A stretch of 64,000 bases of DNA from Capsicum annuum (Eukaryota > Streptophyta > Magnoliopsida > Solanales > Solanaceae), in the NCBI RefSeq assembly GCF_002878395.1, contig NC_061115.1, positions 98,012,204 through 98,076,203 of the forward strand. The letters are read 5' to 3'. The notes beneath the pieces were generated by a model that was not told where the DNA came from, searched no databases, and saw only the letters and a list, made by a program, of their open reading frames with translations. Positions 48,546 through 60,296 of this stretch are shown one piece after another. Made by a program: the position numbers and the translations under genes. The stretch's first letter is position 1; each line of letters begins with the position of its first letter.

Positions 48546-48950
48546 TGCTTAACATACATAACATCAGTATAACCTCCGGACTTATCAGGCATCATCATAT
48601 TATCAATATATCCTTTAGACTTACCAGGCATCATCATAATATCAATATATTCTTCAGACTTATCGGGCATCATCATAACATTAATATATCCTCCATACTA
48701 ATCGGGCATCATCATAACATCAATATATCCTCTGGACTTATCGGGAATCATCATAACATCACTATATCCTCCGAACTTACCAGGCATCATCATAACATCA
48801 CTATATCCTCTGAACTTACCGGGCATCATCATAGAATTAATATATCCTCCAAGCTTACCAGGGATCATCATAACATCAATATATCCTTCGGACATACCAG
48901 GTATCATCATAAGATCAATATATCCTCAAAAATTACCGGTCATAATCATA
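48546..48950. repeat. 39-bp minisatellite in G' LTR
   Basis: Ten units of CATCATCATAACATCAATAT-ATCCTCCGGACTTACCGGG type. It produces repetitive frames on both strands (151 codons plus, 70 codons minus) with a 13-residue period; these are not genes. It is homologous to the 40-bp array at 1-160. Confidence 0.92.
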
Positions 48951-50950
48951 CATATATAAGTAATCCAAAAAATAGTAAATGCAAGCCCCACCGAGGATAG
49001 AGTGAAAGAAAAGTAAGGAAAGATATCACATCAAACCTCATCATTCATTATCAACACAATATGTTAATGGGTGCATGAACAAGTATATCCATATGGTATG
49101 AAAACTCACTACTTTACTAGGCTTAACATATTCATTAGCATTTGCAAGTATAAAGCCTTAATTATATCTCCTAGAGACCCTCTTTATTAGCATGATTCAC
49201 ATTATTAGAACATGAGAATTTTAGCACAAATATTAGTTTAGTCACTAGGTTGTAAGATAATATGAGTAATAGCATAACCCAAGACCCACATGGTAATTTA
49301 GTTAATGATCTAAGTGATAACATATTCATGGGTTCAATCTATAAGACAATTCATTGCTATCCAAACATTATAAATAATCTAGCAACCAATCATGCATACC
49401 ATCTCCAACAGCAACATTATACATAAACCATTTACTAGGGTTAACCATCATATTACCAAAGGCATATTCTATGCGTTTAATAAGTATCTAGGTCACTTAT
49501 GAAACAACATAGTACAAGCATAAGGCGGGTCAAGATTCACTTATAATAACACAAAATCCTCTTCAAGTATAACTTCTAGCCAAAACTAAGCTACACCCTT
49601 TAAATCATGTCTTAAACATTTATTATTCCACACTATCCGTGTTGTGAAGCCCTTCCTTAAGTCTTACTCTTAATCCACCCAAGCTACTAGTGAAATCTCT
49701 ACAACTATGGACAACCAAGGTCAGCTTACTTTTAGATATAAGTGATAAGGTCACTCCCATCTGAATGGAGCAACTAAAGCATTCTCATGTTATGCATGAG
49801 ATAACAAGTCCAACTAACAAAGGTTCTAGACTATAAGTCAAGAACCACACATTATAAGTTCAATATCCTAAGTGTCTCAACTTATCCCAAACATTACCAT
49901 CTACCACTTCAAAACCTAAAACCCCGCCCAATCTTATCAAGATATCAAAGTCATACTATAATAAAGCTCATTCTAACAATAAGTAATCCTAACCTACCTC
50001 GAATCAAAATATAGTTCACAAACTGATAACCTTTGCTTGCCTTTTCCTCGAAGCTTCTTCAATAAGCCAAGCTATAAAAAATATAATCTATGAATTATCA
50101 TGAGAAAATAAATACCCATGTTGCACCCATTGTGCTTTGGGTCAAAAATCATACTAAAAACACCCAAGTGGGACCCACATATAAAAAATGAGTTTTTGAG
50201 ACCAACTTATTGTTCAAATACCATTAAGGAGTTATATCCATCAAGTAATTGGTGCCAATCAATCATATTTGGGCTAAAATCAAGCTTCAAGAAATTTGGG
50301 GTTTTAGGTCAAATAATCAAGAGTTTACACTAATAATGAAGAATTCATACCTTAGATTTGTTGTTAATCATGAATATGAAAGTTATCTAAGCTCCCAATC
50401 AACTTCCAAGACTTAATTTATGGACTACACATGTTTTTAAGGTTTATGAAACTCAAAGGAAGAGAGATGCAAGACCCCACAAAATTTCAAAGCTTAATTC
50501 AGTCCTTAAAGCTTGTAAAGGGGTCCTAAACTTAAAAAAAAAATTCTAATAAGTTCCCAGACTTAGCCTATTATTGGCCTTTAAAAGTTGAAAATCATAT
50601 TTCTCTACCTTAACGTCCTTTAATGGTCTGTATTTTTGTTAATTCATGATCAGAGAGGTCCATAGGTGGTCCCAGATAAGTTGCGGGTTTTTTGGACCAC
50701 GTTTAGATCACGTTTGGAAGCCTAAAATAGTAGACCAACGCGATCTTAGCATGCTGCATCGCCAATCGTATTGGCTGATATTGTTGCAGGTTGCCAGGGT
50801 CAAAGTACTGAGACTCGACGCGATGATGGCGTGATGCGTTGACTATCGCATCGATTCCATTGATGCACTGTATCTATAATAGCATCGATTCCCAGTTTCA
50901 ATCACTAAATGTTCGTATTTTTAAGGGCAGAAGGGTTAATTTCCCACCCC

Positions 50951-50958
50951 TATATAAG
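50951..50958 (+). promoter_or_regulatory. TATA box of LARD 5' LTR
   Basis: TATATAAG within CACCCCTATATAAGTC, followed by a leader with TTAGGGTTTTCAATTAAGG. The 3' LTR has the weaker TATTTAAG at 56242-56249. Confidence 0.65.
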
Positions 50959-51784
50959 TCTAAAATATGGGATTTAGCCGTAATTCAACAAAAATATAGT
51001 GTCTCTCCCAGGTTTCTCTCAAGAACAAGTTAGGGTTTTCAATTAAGGATTCAAATTCAATACTCAAATTTAAGAATCTCTTCATCAATCTTCATAAAAT
51101 CAAGTACTAAGGTATGTCAAGTGTTGATTTATGGATTCCTTTCATCCATGAAGTTCAAGAACCCTCTTTCAAATTATAAAATATGATATTTATGTTGTGT
51201 GTTATTTGTAACCATGTTTATCTTGTTTTGTGATTCCCAAGTTTGAATATTTATGTTTTTTTTATGAAACTACGTTAGCATGCAAGTTGAAATTTATGAA
51301 TTGAGTTGTTTATGATGTGTAAGTTGATGATTTTACCTATGCCCTAAGTTGTGCATGTAAGGTGTTTGACAAAATACCTAAGAGGATAGAAATTATTTAT
51401 TATAGCTCAATTGTGACTCAAATAATAAATACATGCTTTACCCTTATGACCAAGAATGACTTCCATGATATTGTGTGCATTATGAGTATTTGATGGAATG
51501 TTCATGAGATTAGGTTGATGAAAGTATGACATGTCTATATGCAATTCCATTCATGTACAACATTATGATAACCATGTGCTTTATGAAATCCCCAACTTAT
51601 TGTATTATGAATTATTGATATTGGTCACATGTTCAAGAAGTGTCAAGTCTTGTCAGTTTCATGCTATCGAGTCCTAGGGGTACTTGTACCCGACAATTTA
51701 GCTGTGTGCCTAGATCTAGTGCCAGTTTTCATGATACTCTCAGTCAAGCCATGATCATTATAATTCATTTAGTTATATGACTCA

Positions 51785-51865
51785 GGAAATCTCAGTAATA
51801 TCAGTACCCTCGATAATCTTAGTAACCTCAGTAATCTCAGTAATCTCAGTCAGTTATCAGATTTC
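51785..51865. repeat. CTCAGTAAT short tandem repeat
   Basis: About six units of TCAGTAATC/TCAGTAACC. The matching run in the 3' LTR is at about 57070-57130. Confidence 0.75.
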
Positions 51866-52354
51866 AGTAGTATTCCATCAGTCAATAGAAATTTAGTAAA
51901 CTCTATTCTAATCAACTAAATAATACTATCAGTAACATTTTAGTTCAGTTTAAATCAGTTTAGTGTCTTTTTAGTTGGGAGTAGGATTCAGCACCGAGTA
52001 AACCCAAAGATGGGGACTCACCTGTTAGCCAGTAGAGGGTGTGATCCTTGAAAACAATTCTTGTATTCCAGAACTACGTAGCCAACGTAGGTTGAGATAT
52101 ACCCTACGATTTTAGGGATTATACACCTCATTCGAGTTTTCCTACTAGGAGGGGTTGACAAAAAATCTCCCTGTTAAAAAAGGTTTACTCACAGATTATC
52201 TTTACTCGTGGCAGGGTACTAACATCCTTCCAGATGGGGTTATAGGTTACACCCCACCAGTTCAGTTTTGGGGCATATCGGTTAAATGATTACCTCCTAC
52301 AGTCTCAATTTCAAATCCAGTCTCAGTAATAGAACTTAGTTTAGTTCTACAGTT

Positions 52355-52565
52355 TTAGAACTATCAGATATAGTCGCTCAGCTCAGTACAGAACTCAGCT
52401 AGTTCCATTAGAATCAAGACTGTCAGACATAATCACCCAGTTAATAGTATATTAATTATTCAAAATTCATGTTACCAATATTCAGATTTCAGGACTGTCA
52501 GATATAGTTAATCAGGCCAGTTTTTCATAATCAAAACTATCAGAAACAGTCATTCTTTTATCAGT
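52355..52565. repeat. Repeated stem-loops in LARD 5' LTR
   Basis: Four copies of GAACTATCAGATATAGTC / GACTGTCAGACATAATC type at about 52358, 52427, 52494 and 52545, each able to fold back on itself with a CAGA-like loop. Confidence 0.7.
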
Positions 52566-53273
52566 AATATGACATCAGTTCCTCAGTACTCAATAGACTT
52601 AGTCATTTAGTATCCCAGTATTAGTACTCAGATATTAGTAAATCCATATTATCATAATTCACGAGTCAGTGTTATCACGATCTCAGTTATAGTTACGTAT
52701 TCATGCATGTATTTTCATGTTCATATTATTCAGCCAGTTAGTATTGTTCATGCATATAAACTATTGCAATCAGCTTACCTCACTTGCATACAAGTATATT
52801 CAGTCGTTCTGACGTATTTGCGCTATGGTGTTTTATACAATAGGTTCATAAGCACACGTTCCAGAGTATCAGTATCATTCCAGTTTCAGCAGTCAGAGTC
52901 AGCAGTGAGTCCTCATCATTTAAGGATTTTATTATTTGATTATTTTATTTTTTAGTACTTAGTTTATTTCAATAGATGGAGTTAGTTGGGGGATTATCCC
53001 ATCAACTCTTTATTTAGACAGTTTAGTTTTAGAGGCTTTTAGACTACAACACGTTCAGACTATTATTTTAGTTATTTTGGTATTGTTATACCATATTTTT
53101 AGTTATGTATCATATTGAACCTTATGGCATTTCAATTCATGTTTCCGCATTTACAATATTATTATTATTATTCAGTGCTTAGTTACAGATATCAGTCATG
53201 GGTTAGCTTGTGGTCCTTTGGGATTATAAGCACCATGTAGTGTTTTGGGTACCAGATTCGGGGCGTTATAAAA

Positions 53274-53290
53274 TTGGTATCAAAGCTAGG
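53274..53290 (+). other. LARD primer binding site, tRNA-Met type
   Basis: TTGGTATCAAAGCTAGG begins three bases after the LTR end. One base differs from TGGTATCAGAGC. Confidence 0.8.
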
Positions 53291-53491
53291 TTCAACGGTG
53301 TCCTAGGAAGTTTGAAAATCCGTATCTAGTGAGTCTTGTAAATGGGTGTGTTGTATGCCATACTTATATGCAGGAGGCTATGAGATGTTTTAGGAAAAAT
53401 TCCCCTTCTTTCAGTGTTCATGTCGTACGAGTGAGTATGAGCTCTATCCAAACTCTTAGTTTAATCCCTTCTTCTCTTTTGTTTACAGAAC

Positions 53492-53617
53492 ATGCCTCCA
53501 TCGAGGGCTCAGGAAAGAGAAAAGGGAGATCAGCCAGACCCTCAGCCCGATCAGCCTAACCCTTTAGGCGAACATGTCTCTCATGTAGAATTTAAGAGCT
53601 TTTATTTTGTTTTGTAA
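53492..53617 (+). pseudogene. LARD gag start (41 codons)
   Basis: ATG at 53492 gives MPPSRAQEREKGDQPDPQP and then QPNPLGEHVSHVEF before a stop, like the beginning of gypsy gag (MPPRRA-type with an acidic/Pro linker and ...VEFR). The ATG is preceded by TTCTTCTCTTTTGTTTACAG, a good intron 3' splice site, so the leader may be spliced. No capsid or zinc-knuckle region follows. Overlapping frame 53329-53559 is a different phase. Confidence 0.65.
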
Positions 53618-55750
53618 CTCTTTTCCTAGCTGTCAACTTTAATGTCAGACAAAATGTTAATAGGACCTTTTCCAATCTCTACCCCAATGAGTCAATCTAA
53701 CACAGCTCGACAGGTGTTCAATAACTGTCCGATTATAATTTCTTAGAAAGTCAGGCCTTCAGATTCTAGTAATAATGCTAGTATGTGTAGAAAATCAATA
53801 AGGGAATATGATTCCCGACCCATTCCTATCTCAGTATAAATTTTTGTACTTTAACCCTCCCAGTACTTACGCATGCTTTACATTTCAGTCCCACAAATAC
53901 AGCTTATATCCATGCACTTTTCATAGAATAGTGTGTGTTTTAAGTTCCTCGTATGAGGAGTCCAAGTTCATCCAATGTTCCAAATCATGTTCCATGAATT
54001 CAGAAGTTCCAAACCCAGTTCGTGCATCTCATAACTCATGCATTTATTTCATGATTTTCAGTATGCTTAGCCCACACGATTCATGACTTCACTCCTAGTG
54101 TTCAGTCAGACTCAGATTATGCCATGCATATCCTCAATTTAGATCCCTCAATTAATTCATAGTGTTAATGTTCTATCCCACATGCCTCTATTACAGTGTC
54201 AGTTTAGTAATCAATATTCAGTAAAGGACTCAGATAGTCCTACAGAACCATGGCTTTCAACTATCAATTACTTAGCCATTAAAATTTAGTACTCCCATAC
54301 CGGTCTAACCCTCAGTTATAGAAAACTAACATTTAGTCTCAGTTACAGTCTTAGTTATAGTTACAGTCTCAATTACCATTTTAACTACAATCTCAGTCCC
54401 AGTCCTAGTCAAGTCAGATCAGAAACTCAGTCCAGTTTTAAGATTTCCTGATCATAGCATATGGCCATCAGTTACTCAGATATTAGTATTTTAGTACCTC
54501 AGCTTACAGAATGTTCACGAATCATGTTAGACGCCTGGTCTTGTGTTCCTAACGTAATACAGTTTTTCCTTACTCGTGCTTAGTTACCTGATATTACCCA
54601 GTCAGTTATTACCTTCTATGCATAACACTCTGTAGTTTCAGTCTAGTTATCCCAAATCAAGTGCAGTTCAGTTTTACATGTCCAGTATTCAGCTATCAGT
54701 CATTCAGTTAATCAGATAAATTAGTACATCCATGTATTCATGCTCAGCGCCTATGTAAATCTCTTCAGTAGTCTTAATTACAGTGCATAAGGTTTATTCC
54801 TTATCCTAGATGATGTTTCTTAGGCCTTGCCTCCTAATACAAAAAAATTCTAGCCATGTAGCGATCTCCTATTCAGATATCCTGCTAAGGCCAAACCAAG
54901 ATTCATTTTCTCCCTACCGTCACTAGAACTCTATAGAAAGTCCCAGTAGTTGTAAGATCAGCTCAATTCATATATCATGTCTTAGCTTCAGATCCTAGAT
55001 ATTCAGTCGTGATTCAGTTCGTAGGTGTCCTGTGCATCGTCCCAGTTTTCCTCAGTATCTCAGTCAAGTCAGTATTCTTCTGCGGACATAATATCCTAAG
55101 GGGGGAGATACATAATAATTCCCCGAACTCTTATGACATAAAACATGCCATTATCACTTCTCGTAATGAATCTTGTTTGGAGTAAGGAGGTACTTATAAG
55201 TTGACTCTTAAACTCTGACTTCAGCCATAAGCTACGCATTCAAAGGGCTCAATTCAGATCATGGTAATCCAGCTTATGTATCACATTCCAGACTCAGTTA
55301 CATTCTTATGTTTCCACTCATGCATAATTAGTAATTAATCTCAAACTCATCAGTATTTTTAGTTTAAGGTAACAGTCTTCCTTAAACTCATTCAGTTTCA
55401 TGTTCAGATTTCAGTTTAAACTCGGCATTCAGTTCTATGTTCGGATTCTCATCAAAAACTTGGTATCAAATACCATTTCCTATTTAGTCATGCATTCATG
55501 TATCGGTTCAATCATAAAATCATACATCAGACATGTATTCTCATCGTAAGAAACTCAAATTTTCTGAAATCTCAGTTATGTATTCATGAACTAGTTAGTC
55601 ATGTATTAGATATGCATGTTCAGTATAATACATTTGGCTTATTATTTATGCTAGTCATGAAGTCGTGTCTCAGTTGTTCATGTTTAATATGTACTTCAGT
55701 TTATTATTTCTCCCCTCTCAGTCAGTCTTATTCGAGGATGAATGTTCCCA
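53618..55750 (+). other. Non-coding interior of the LARD
   Basis: T-rich sequence with many CAGTT/TCAGT words. No pol domain was found in any frame; 53808-54086 and 55498-55767 carry no motif. A tract CTAAGGGGGGAGATAC followed by ATAATTCCCCGAAC at 55096-55127 looks like a purine tract plus an LTR start, perhaps a trace of an older end. The last part keeps the pol-end motif at 55731. Confidence 0.7.
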
Positions 55751-55762
55751 AGGAGGAGATAT
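55751..55762 (+). other. LARD polypurine tract
   Basis: AGGAGGAGATAT lies directly before the 3' LTR, the expected plus-strand primer. Confidence 0.75.
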
Positions 55763-58520
55763 TGTAAGACCCCACAAAATTTCTAAGCTTAATTCAGTCC
55801 TTTAAGCTTTTCAAGGGGTACCAGACTTAAAAAAAATCTAGTTAAGTTCTCAGACTTAGCCTATTATTGGCCTTCTAAATTTGGCAATCAAATTTTGCCA
55901 CCTTCACATCTTTAATGGTCCGTATTTTTATTAATTCATGATCAGAAAGGTCCATAGGTGGTCCTGAATAAGTTATGTGTTTTTTTGACCACATTTAGAC
56001 CACGTTTGGAAGCCCAAAATAGTGGACCAATGCGATCTTGGTGCGCTGCATCGCCAATCGTGTTGGTTGATATTAGTGCAGGTTGCCAGAGTCTAAGTAC
56101 TAGACTCGACACGATGATGGTACGACCCATCGACTATTGCATCGATACCATCGATGTACCGTGTTAATAATAACATTGATACACAGTTTTATTTATTAAA
56201 GGTTCACATTTTTAAGGGGAAAAGGGTTAATTTCCCACCCCTATTTAAGTCTAAAACACGGGATTTAGTCTCAATTCAACCAAAATATAGTGTCTCTCTC
56301 AAGTTTCTCTCAAGAAAAATTTAGGGTTTTCAACTAAGGATTCAAATTCAATACTCAAATTCAAGAATCTCTCTATCAATCTTCATAAAATAAAGAACTA
56401 AGGTATGTCAAGTGTTGATTTATGGATTTCTTTCATCTATGAAGTCTAAGAACCCTCTTTCAAATTATAAAACATGATATTTATGTTGTGGGTTATTTGT
56501 AACCATGTTTATCTCATTGTATGATTTCCATGTTAGAATCTTTATATATTCTTTTATGAAACTACGTTAGCATGCAAGTTGAAATCCATGAATTGAGTTG
56601 TTTATGATGTGTAGGTTGATGATTGCACCTATGCCCTAAGTTGTGCATGTAAGGTGTTTGACAAAATGCCTAATAGGATAGAAATTGTGTATTATAGCTC
56701 AATTGTGACTCAAATAATAAATGCATGCTTTACCCTTATGACCAAGAATGACTTCCATGATATTGTGTGCATTATGAGTACTTAATGGAATGTTCATGAG
56801 ATTAGGTTGATAAAAGTATGACATGTCTATATGCAATTCCATCTTTGTACACTATTATCATAACCATGAGCTACATGAAATCCCCAACTTATTGTATTAT
56901 GACTTATTAATACTGGTCACGTGTTCAAGAAGTGTCAAGTCTTGTCAGTTTCAAGCTATCAGATCCTGAGGGTACTTGTACCCGACAATTTAGTTGTGTG
57001 CCTAGAGCCAGTATCAGTTTTTATGATACTCTCAGGTAAGCCGTGATCATTAGAATTCAATCAGTTACATGACTCAGTAAAACTCAGTAATCTCAATAAC
57101 CTCGGTAATCTCAGTAATCTCAATCAGTTATTAGATCTCAGTAGTATTCCGTCAGTCAACAAAAATCTAGTAAACTCTATTTAAATCAACCAAACAATAC
57201 TATCAGTAACAGTTCAGTTCAGTTTAAATCAGTTCAGTGTCTCTTCAGTTGGGAGTAGGATTCAGCACCAAGTGAACCCAAGGATGGGGACTCACCTGTT
57301 AGCCAGTAGCGGGTGTGATCCTTAGAAGCAATCCTTACATTCCAAAACTACGTAGCTATCATAGGTTGAGATGTACCCTATGAGTTTAGGAATTATACAC
57401 CTTATCCGAGTTTTCCTACTATGAGAGGTTGACGGAAGAGCTCCCTGTTAGAGAGGGTTTAGTCACAGCTTGTCTTTACCCATGGTACGGTACTGACACC
57501 TTTCCAGCTGGGGTTACAGGTTGGACCCCACTAGTTCAGTTTTGGGGTATGTCGATTAGATGATTACTTCCCACAGTCTCAATTTTGGATCCAGTGTTAG
57601 TAACAGAACTTTTTTTAGTTCTACAATTTCACGACTGTCAGATACAGTCGCTCAGCTAAGTACAAAACTCAGCTAGTTCCATCAGAATTAGGACTATCAG
57701 ACACTGTCACCAAGTTAATAGTATATAAATTATATGAAATTTATGTTACCAGTATTCAGATTTTAGGACTGTCAGATACAGTCAATCAGACCAGTTTTGT
57801 ATAATCAGAACTATCAGAAATAGTCATTTCTTTATCTGTAATATGATATTAGTTCCTCAGTACTCAATATTGTCATTCAGTATCCCAATATTAGTACTTA
57901 GATATCAGTAAATCCACGTTATCAGAATTCATGTGTCAGTGTTATCACGATCTCAGTTACAGTTACGTATTTATGCATTTATTCTCATGTTATGTTATTC
58001 TGTCAGTTAGTATTGTTCATGTATATGAACCATTGCATTCAGCCTACCTCACTTGCATACCAGTACATTCAATCTTTACTGACACATTTGTGCTATGGTG
58101 TTTTATGCCATAGGTTTAGAAGCACGCACTCCAGAGTATCAGTAGCATTCCAGTATTAGCAGTCAGAATCAGCAATGAGCCCTTATCATTCGATATGTTT
58201 TAAGTACTTAGTTTATCTCAGCAGATGGAGTTAGTTGGGGGATTATCCCATCAACTCTTTATTCAGATAATTCAGTTTTAGAGGCTTTCAGACTACAGCA
58301 TGTTCAGATAGTTATTTTAGTTGTTTTGGTATTGGTATACCATATTTTTAGTTATGTATCACTATTGAACCTTATGGCCTTTCAGTTCATGTTTTTGCAT
58401 TTACGATATTATTATTATTATTCAGTGCTCAGTTACAGATATTAGTCATGGGTTAACTTGCGGTCCTTCGAGATTATGAGCATCGTGTAGCGTTCCGAGA
58501 ACCATTTTTGGGGTGTTACA
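55763..58520 (+). repeat. 3' LTR of the LARD
   Basis: 2758 bp, TGTAAGACCCC to GGGGTGTTACA. It contains the best-kept stem-loop CGACTGTCAGATACAGTCG at 57632-57650 and another at 57767-57783. Frames such as 55958-56167 and 57931-58113 are shadows. Confidence 0.92.
57630..57825. repeat. Repeated stem-loops in LARD 3' LTR
   Basis: Four copies near 57632, 57693, 57767 and 57807. The first is a perfect 7-bp stem with a 5-base loop (CGACTGT CAGAT ACAGTCG). Confidence 0.85.
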
Positions 58521-58552
58521 AGAGAAAATGGTCAATTCTCAATTAAAAGGTC

Positions 58553-58561
58553 ATTTAAATA
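58553..58561 (-). promoter_or_regulatory. TATA-like box of G' LTR
   Basis: The minus strand reads GGTATTTAAATGACC. The LARD target duplication (58521-58525) lies about 28 bases downstream in the LTR sense, i.e. at the expected transcription start. Confidence 0.5.
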
Positions 58562-59179
58562 CCCCTTCCTAGGCTTTCAATTCACGCAATCGCAAATACA
58601 TGTGCTCAGATCGTGGCATCACGATTACTAAACAGCCTCCACGATTGTGGTACTTTTTGTTGAATAAGATGACAGTTGAAATTTTAAATAAATTTAATAT
58701 TTTGGCCACTGCCTTGGGATGTATCTGGAGTCCAATATGATTAAACAAAAGATGCAACGACACTGATTTTGATGTTTTGGTTGCATTAGTGAAGTTTGCG
58801 TTTCCATATGAGGTTATTTCGACAAAATATGGTCCCCACACCCAAATTTCCAATTTATCAACTTTTCAACCAATAGGTCTAAATGAGTTCGGGTACAGCG
58901 AGATGTGAACAAAAGGTCTACCCAACCTAAAATAAATATTCTAGAGCTACTAACGTAGTCATAATTTGCATCTGCCATCATTTTTGCTCAGTGGCCATTT
59001 GGAACCATCGAAGACTTCTAAACAAGAAAATGGTTCTAAAAACTAATAAAACTGCCTGATAACCAAACTATCCATTTCAGGGAGTCATAAATGACATAGG
59101 GTATCTATGGAAAAGATCTAATGACTAAAGTAAGAGCAATCAGGAAAAATGACCTAAAGGGTCATTACAATATCCATTA

Positions 59180-60213
59180 CTAAGGAATATTCATCCTCGA
59201 AATATAAAGATGAAGAAAATACCTGAAGTCTTTAATAGGTGAGGATACCTCTACTGGGTAGTGCTTCCATTGAACCTGAACTACAGGAATCTCCCTAGTA
59301 CGCAATTGACTCACATCACTAGCCAAAGTAAGCATGGGATCCTCCACCAAGGTCAACTGCTCATCCAACTAGACTGAGTCCCACCTAAGCTTATGAGATG
59401 GATAAGGAATATACTTTTGCAAAATAGGGACATGGAAAACCAGATGAACAACAACTAAATCTGGAGGTAAGGCTAACTCATAAGCTACCTCACCAACTGC
59501 GTAGAGAATCTCAAAAGGACCAATATAGCGAGGGATGAGATTAATATTTATTTCATATCTCATCACATAACTTATGGGCGAAACACGAAGGAACACACGA
59601 TCAGCAACACTAAATATCAAGGCATGAATCCTAGGATCGGCATAGCCTTTCTACCTACTCTAGGATACTATTAGCCTATTATATATCACCCTGACTCTAT
59701 CCAATGAGTCCTAAAGAAAATCCGTACCACGAGGACTCAACTCAGATGTCTCAAACCATCCTATCATAGAACGACATCTACTACCATGCAAAGCCTTATT
59801 AGGAACTATCTCAACACTCACATGATAAGTTTTTGGTTGTATGTGAACTCTGCCAGTGCCAAATGTTGATCCCACTATCCTTCAAAATCCATAATGAAGG
59901 CTCGGAGCATATCCTAAATCAGCTGAATAGTCTACTCTGACTGACCATCTGGTTGCAGATGAAAAGTTGTACTCAAATCACTTGCTTACCTAACTGCTCC
60001 TAGAATGCTCTCCAAAATTGCAAAGTATATACAGAACCATGATTTAATATGATATAAATTTGTACCCCATGCAAATGAACTATATCCCGCACATAAATAT
60101 GGGCTAATCTTTAAGTATTAAAGGCAATCTAATAGGAATGAAATGCACTGACTTGATCAAACAATCCATAATAACTCAAATATTATCAAGACCATAAAAA
60201 GTACAAGGCAAAC

Positions 60214-60264
<51 letters not shown>

Positions 60265-60296
60265 TATCAAGACCACGAGAAGTACAAGCCAGACCA
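59180..60296 (-). pseudogene. Gypsy integrase and C-terminal domain remnant (G')
   Basis: Minus strand, from 60214 downward: GLPCTFYGLDNI, then VIMDCLIKSVHFIPIR (integrase core start, Asp kept), broken frames near 59900-59720 with WDQHLALAEFTYN, then the frame 59369-59620: DRVFLRVSPISYVMRYEINI, PRYIGPFEILYAVGEVAYEL, HLVFHVPILQKYIPYPSHKL. The next frame 59180-59368 continues with LVEDPMLTLASDVSQLRTRE and IPVVQVQWKHYPVE, the chromodomain-like tail. Stops and shifts make it a pseudogene. The LTR start follows at 59169. Confidence 0.9.

Larger units (their letters stand above)
50468..53270 (+). repeat. 5' LTR of the LARD
   Basis: 2803 bp, TGCAAGACCCC to GGGGCGTTATA (family ends TGTAAGACCCC and GGGGTGTTACA). 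It contains TATA at 50951, CTCAGTAAT repeats (51790-51860) and stem-loop repeats (52355-52560). Open frames inside are shadows. Confidence 0.92.
50468..58520 (+). mobile_element. Large non-autonomous LTR element (LARD-like)
   Basis: 8053 bp with a perfect duplication AGAGA (50463-50467 and 58521-58525). LTRs are 50468-53270 and 55763-58520. The 2.5-kb interior has a primer site, a 41-codon gag start and a purine tract, but no protease, RT or integrase. Its 3' interior end TTCGAGGATGAATGTTCC (55731-55748) matches the end of pol in the autonomous gypsy families here (compare the minus strand near 59200), hinting at the helper. LTR stretches compared by eye differ at roughly 6-10% of sites. Confidence 0.92.
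46702..59169 (-). repeat. 3' LTR of G' element (split)
   Basis: Minus-strand LTR from TGTAATGACCC at 59169 to CAGCTCATGACA at 46702; about 4.4 kb without the nested LARD. It is homologous to copies A and B (for example GTAACTAGTACAGATC and GGTACAGAAGTATAG there, and GCAACTAGTACTCAAG and GGTACAAAAGTGTAG at 47088-47135). A TATA-like TATTTAAAT (minus strand) lies at 58553-58561. Confidence 0.8.
46702..60296 (-). mobile_element. Minus-strand Ty3/gypsy element, family G' (5' part lost)
   Basis: 3' LTR 46702-59169 (split by the LARD at 50468-58520) with integrase on its upstream side (59180-60296). Its outer end cut the integrase of the plus-strand G element; the bases before it (46697-46701) are TGCAG. 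The rest of pol, gag and the 5' LTR are missing beyond 60296, where microsatellites begin. Confidence 0.8.

Noticed and set aside
48546..48950. Possible CRISPR-like array
   Set aside because: Units are contiguous with no unique spacers, and the setting is a plant LTR.
48545..49000. 151-codon open frame, the longest in the window, His/Asn/Ile-rich
   Set aside because: It is a reading of the 39-bp minisatellite (multiple of three, so no stops). The opposite strand is open too.
55096..55127. Possible additional LTR start inside the LARD (purine tract then ATAATTCCCCGAAC)
   Set aside because: No matching LTR body follows. Kept only as a remark in the interior entry.
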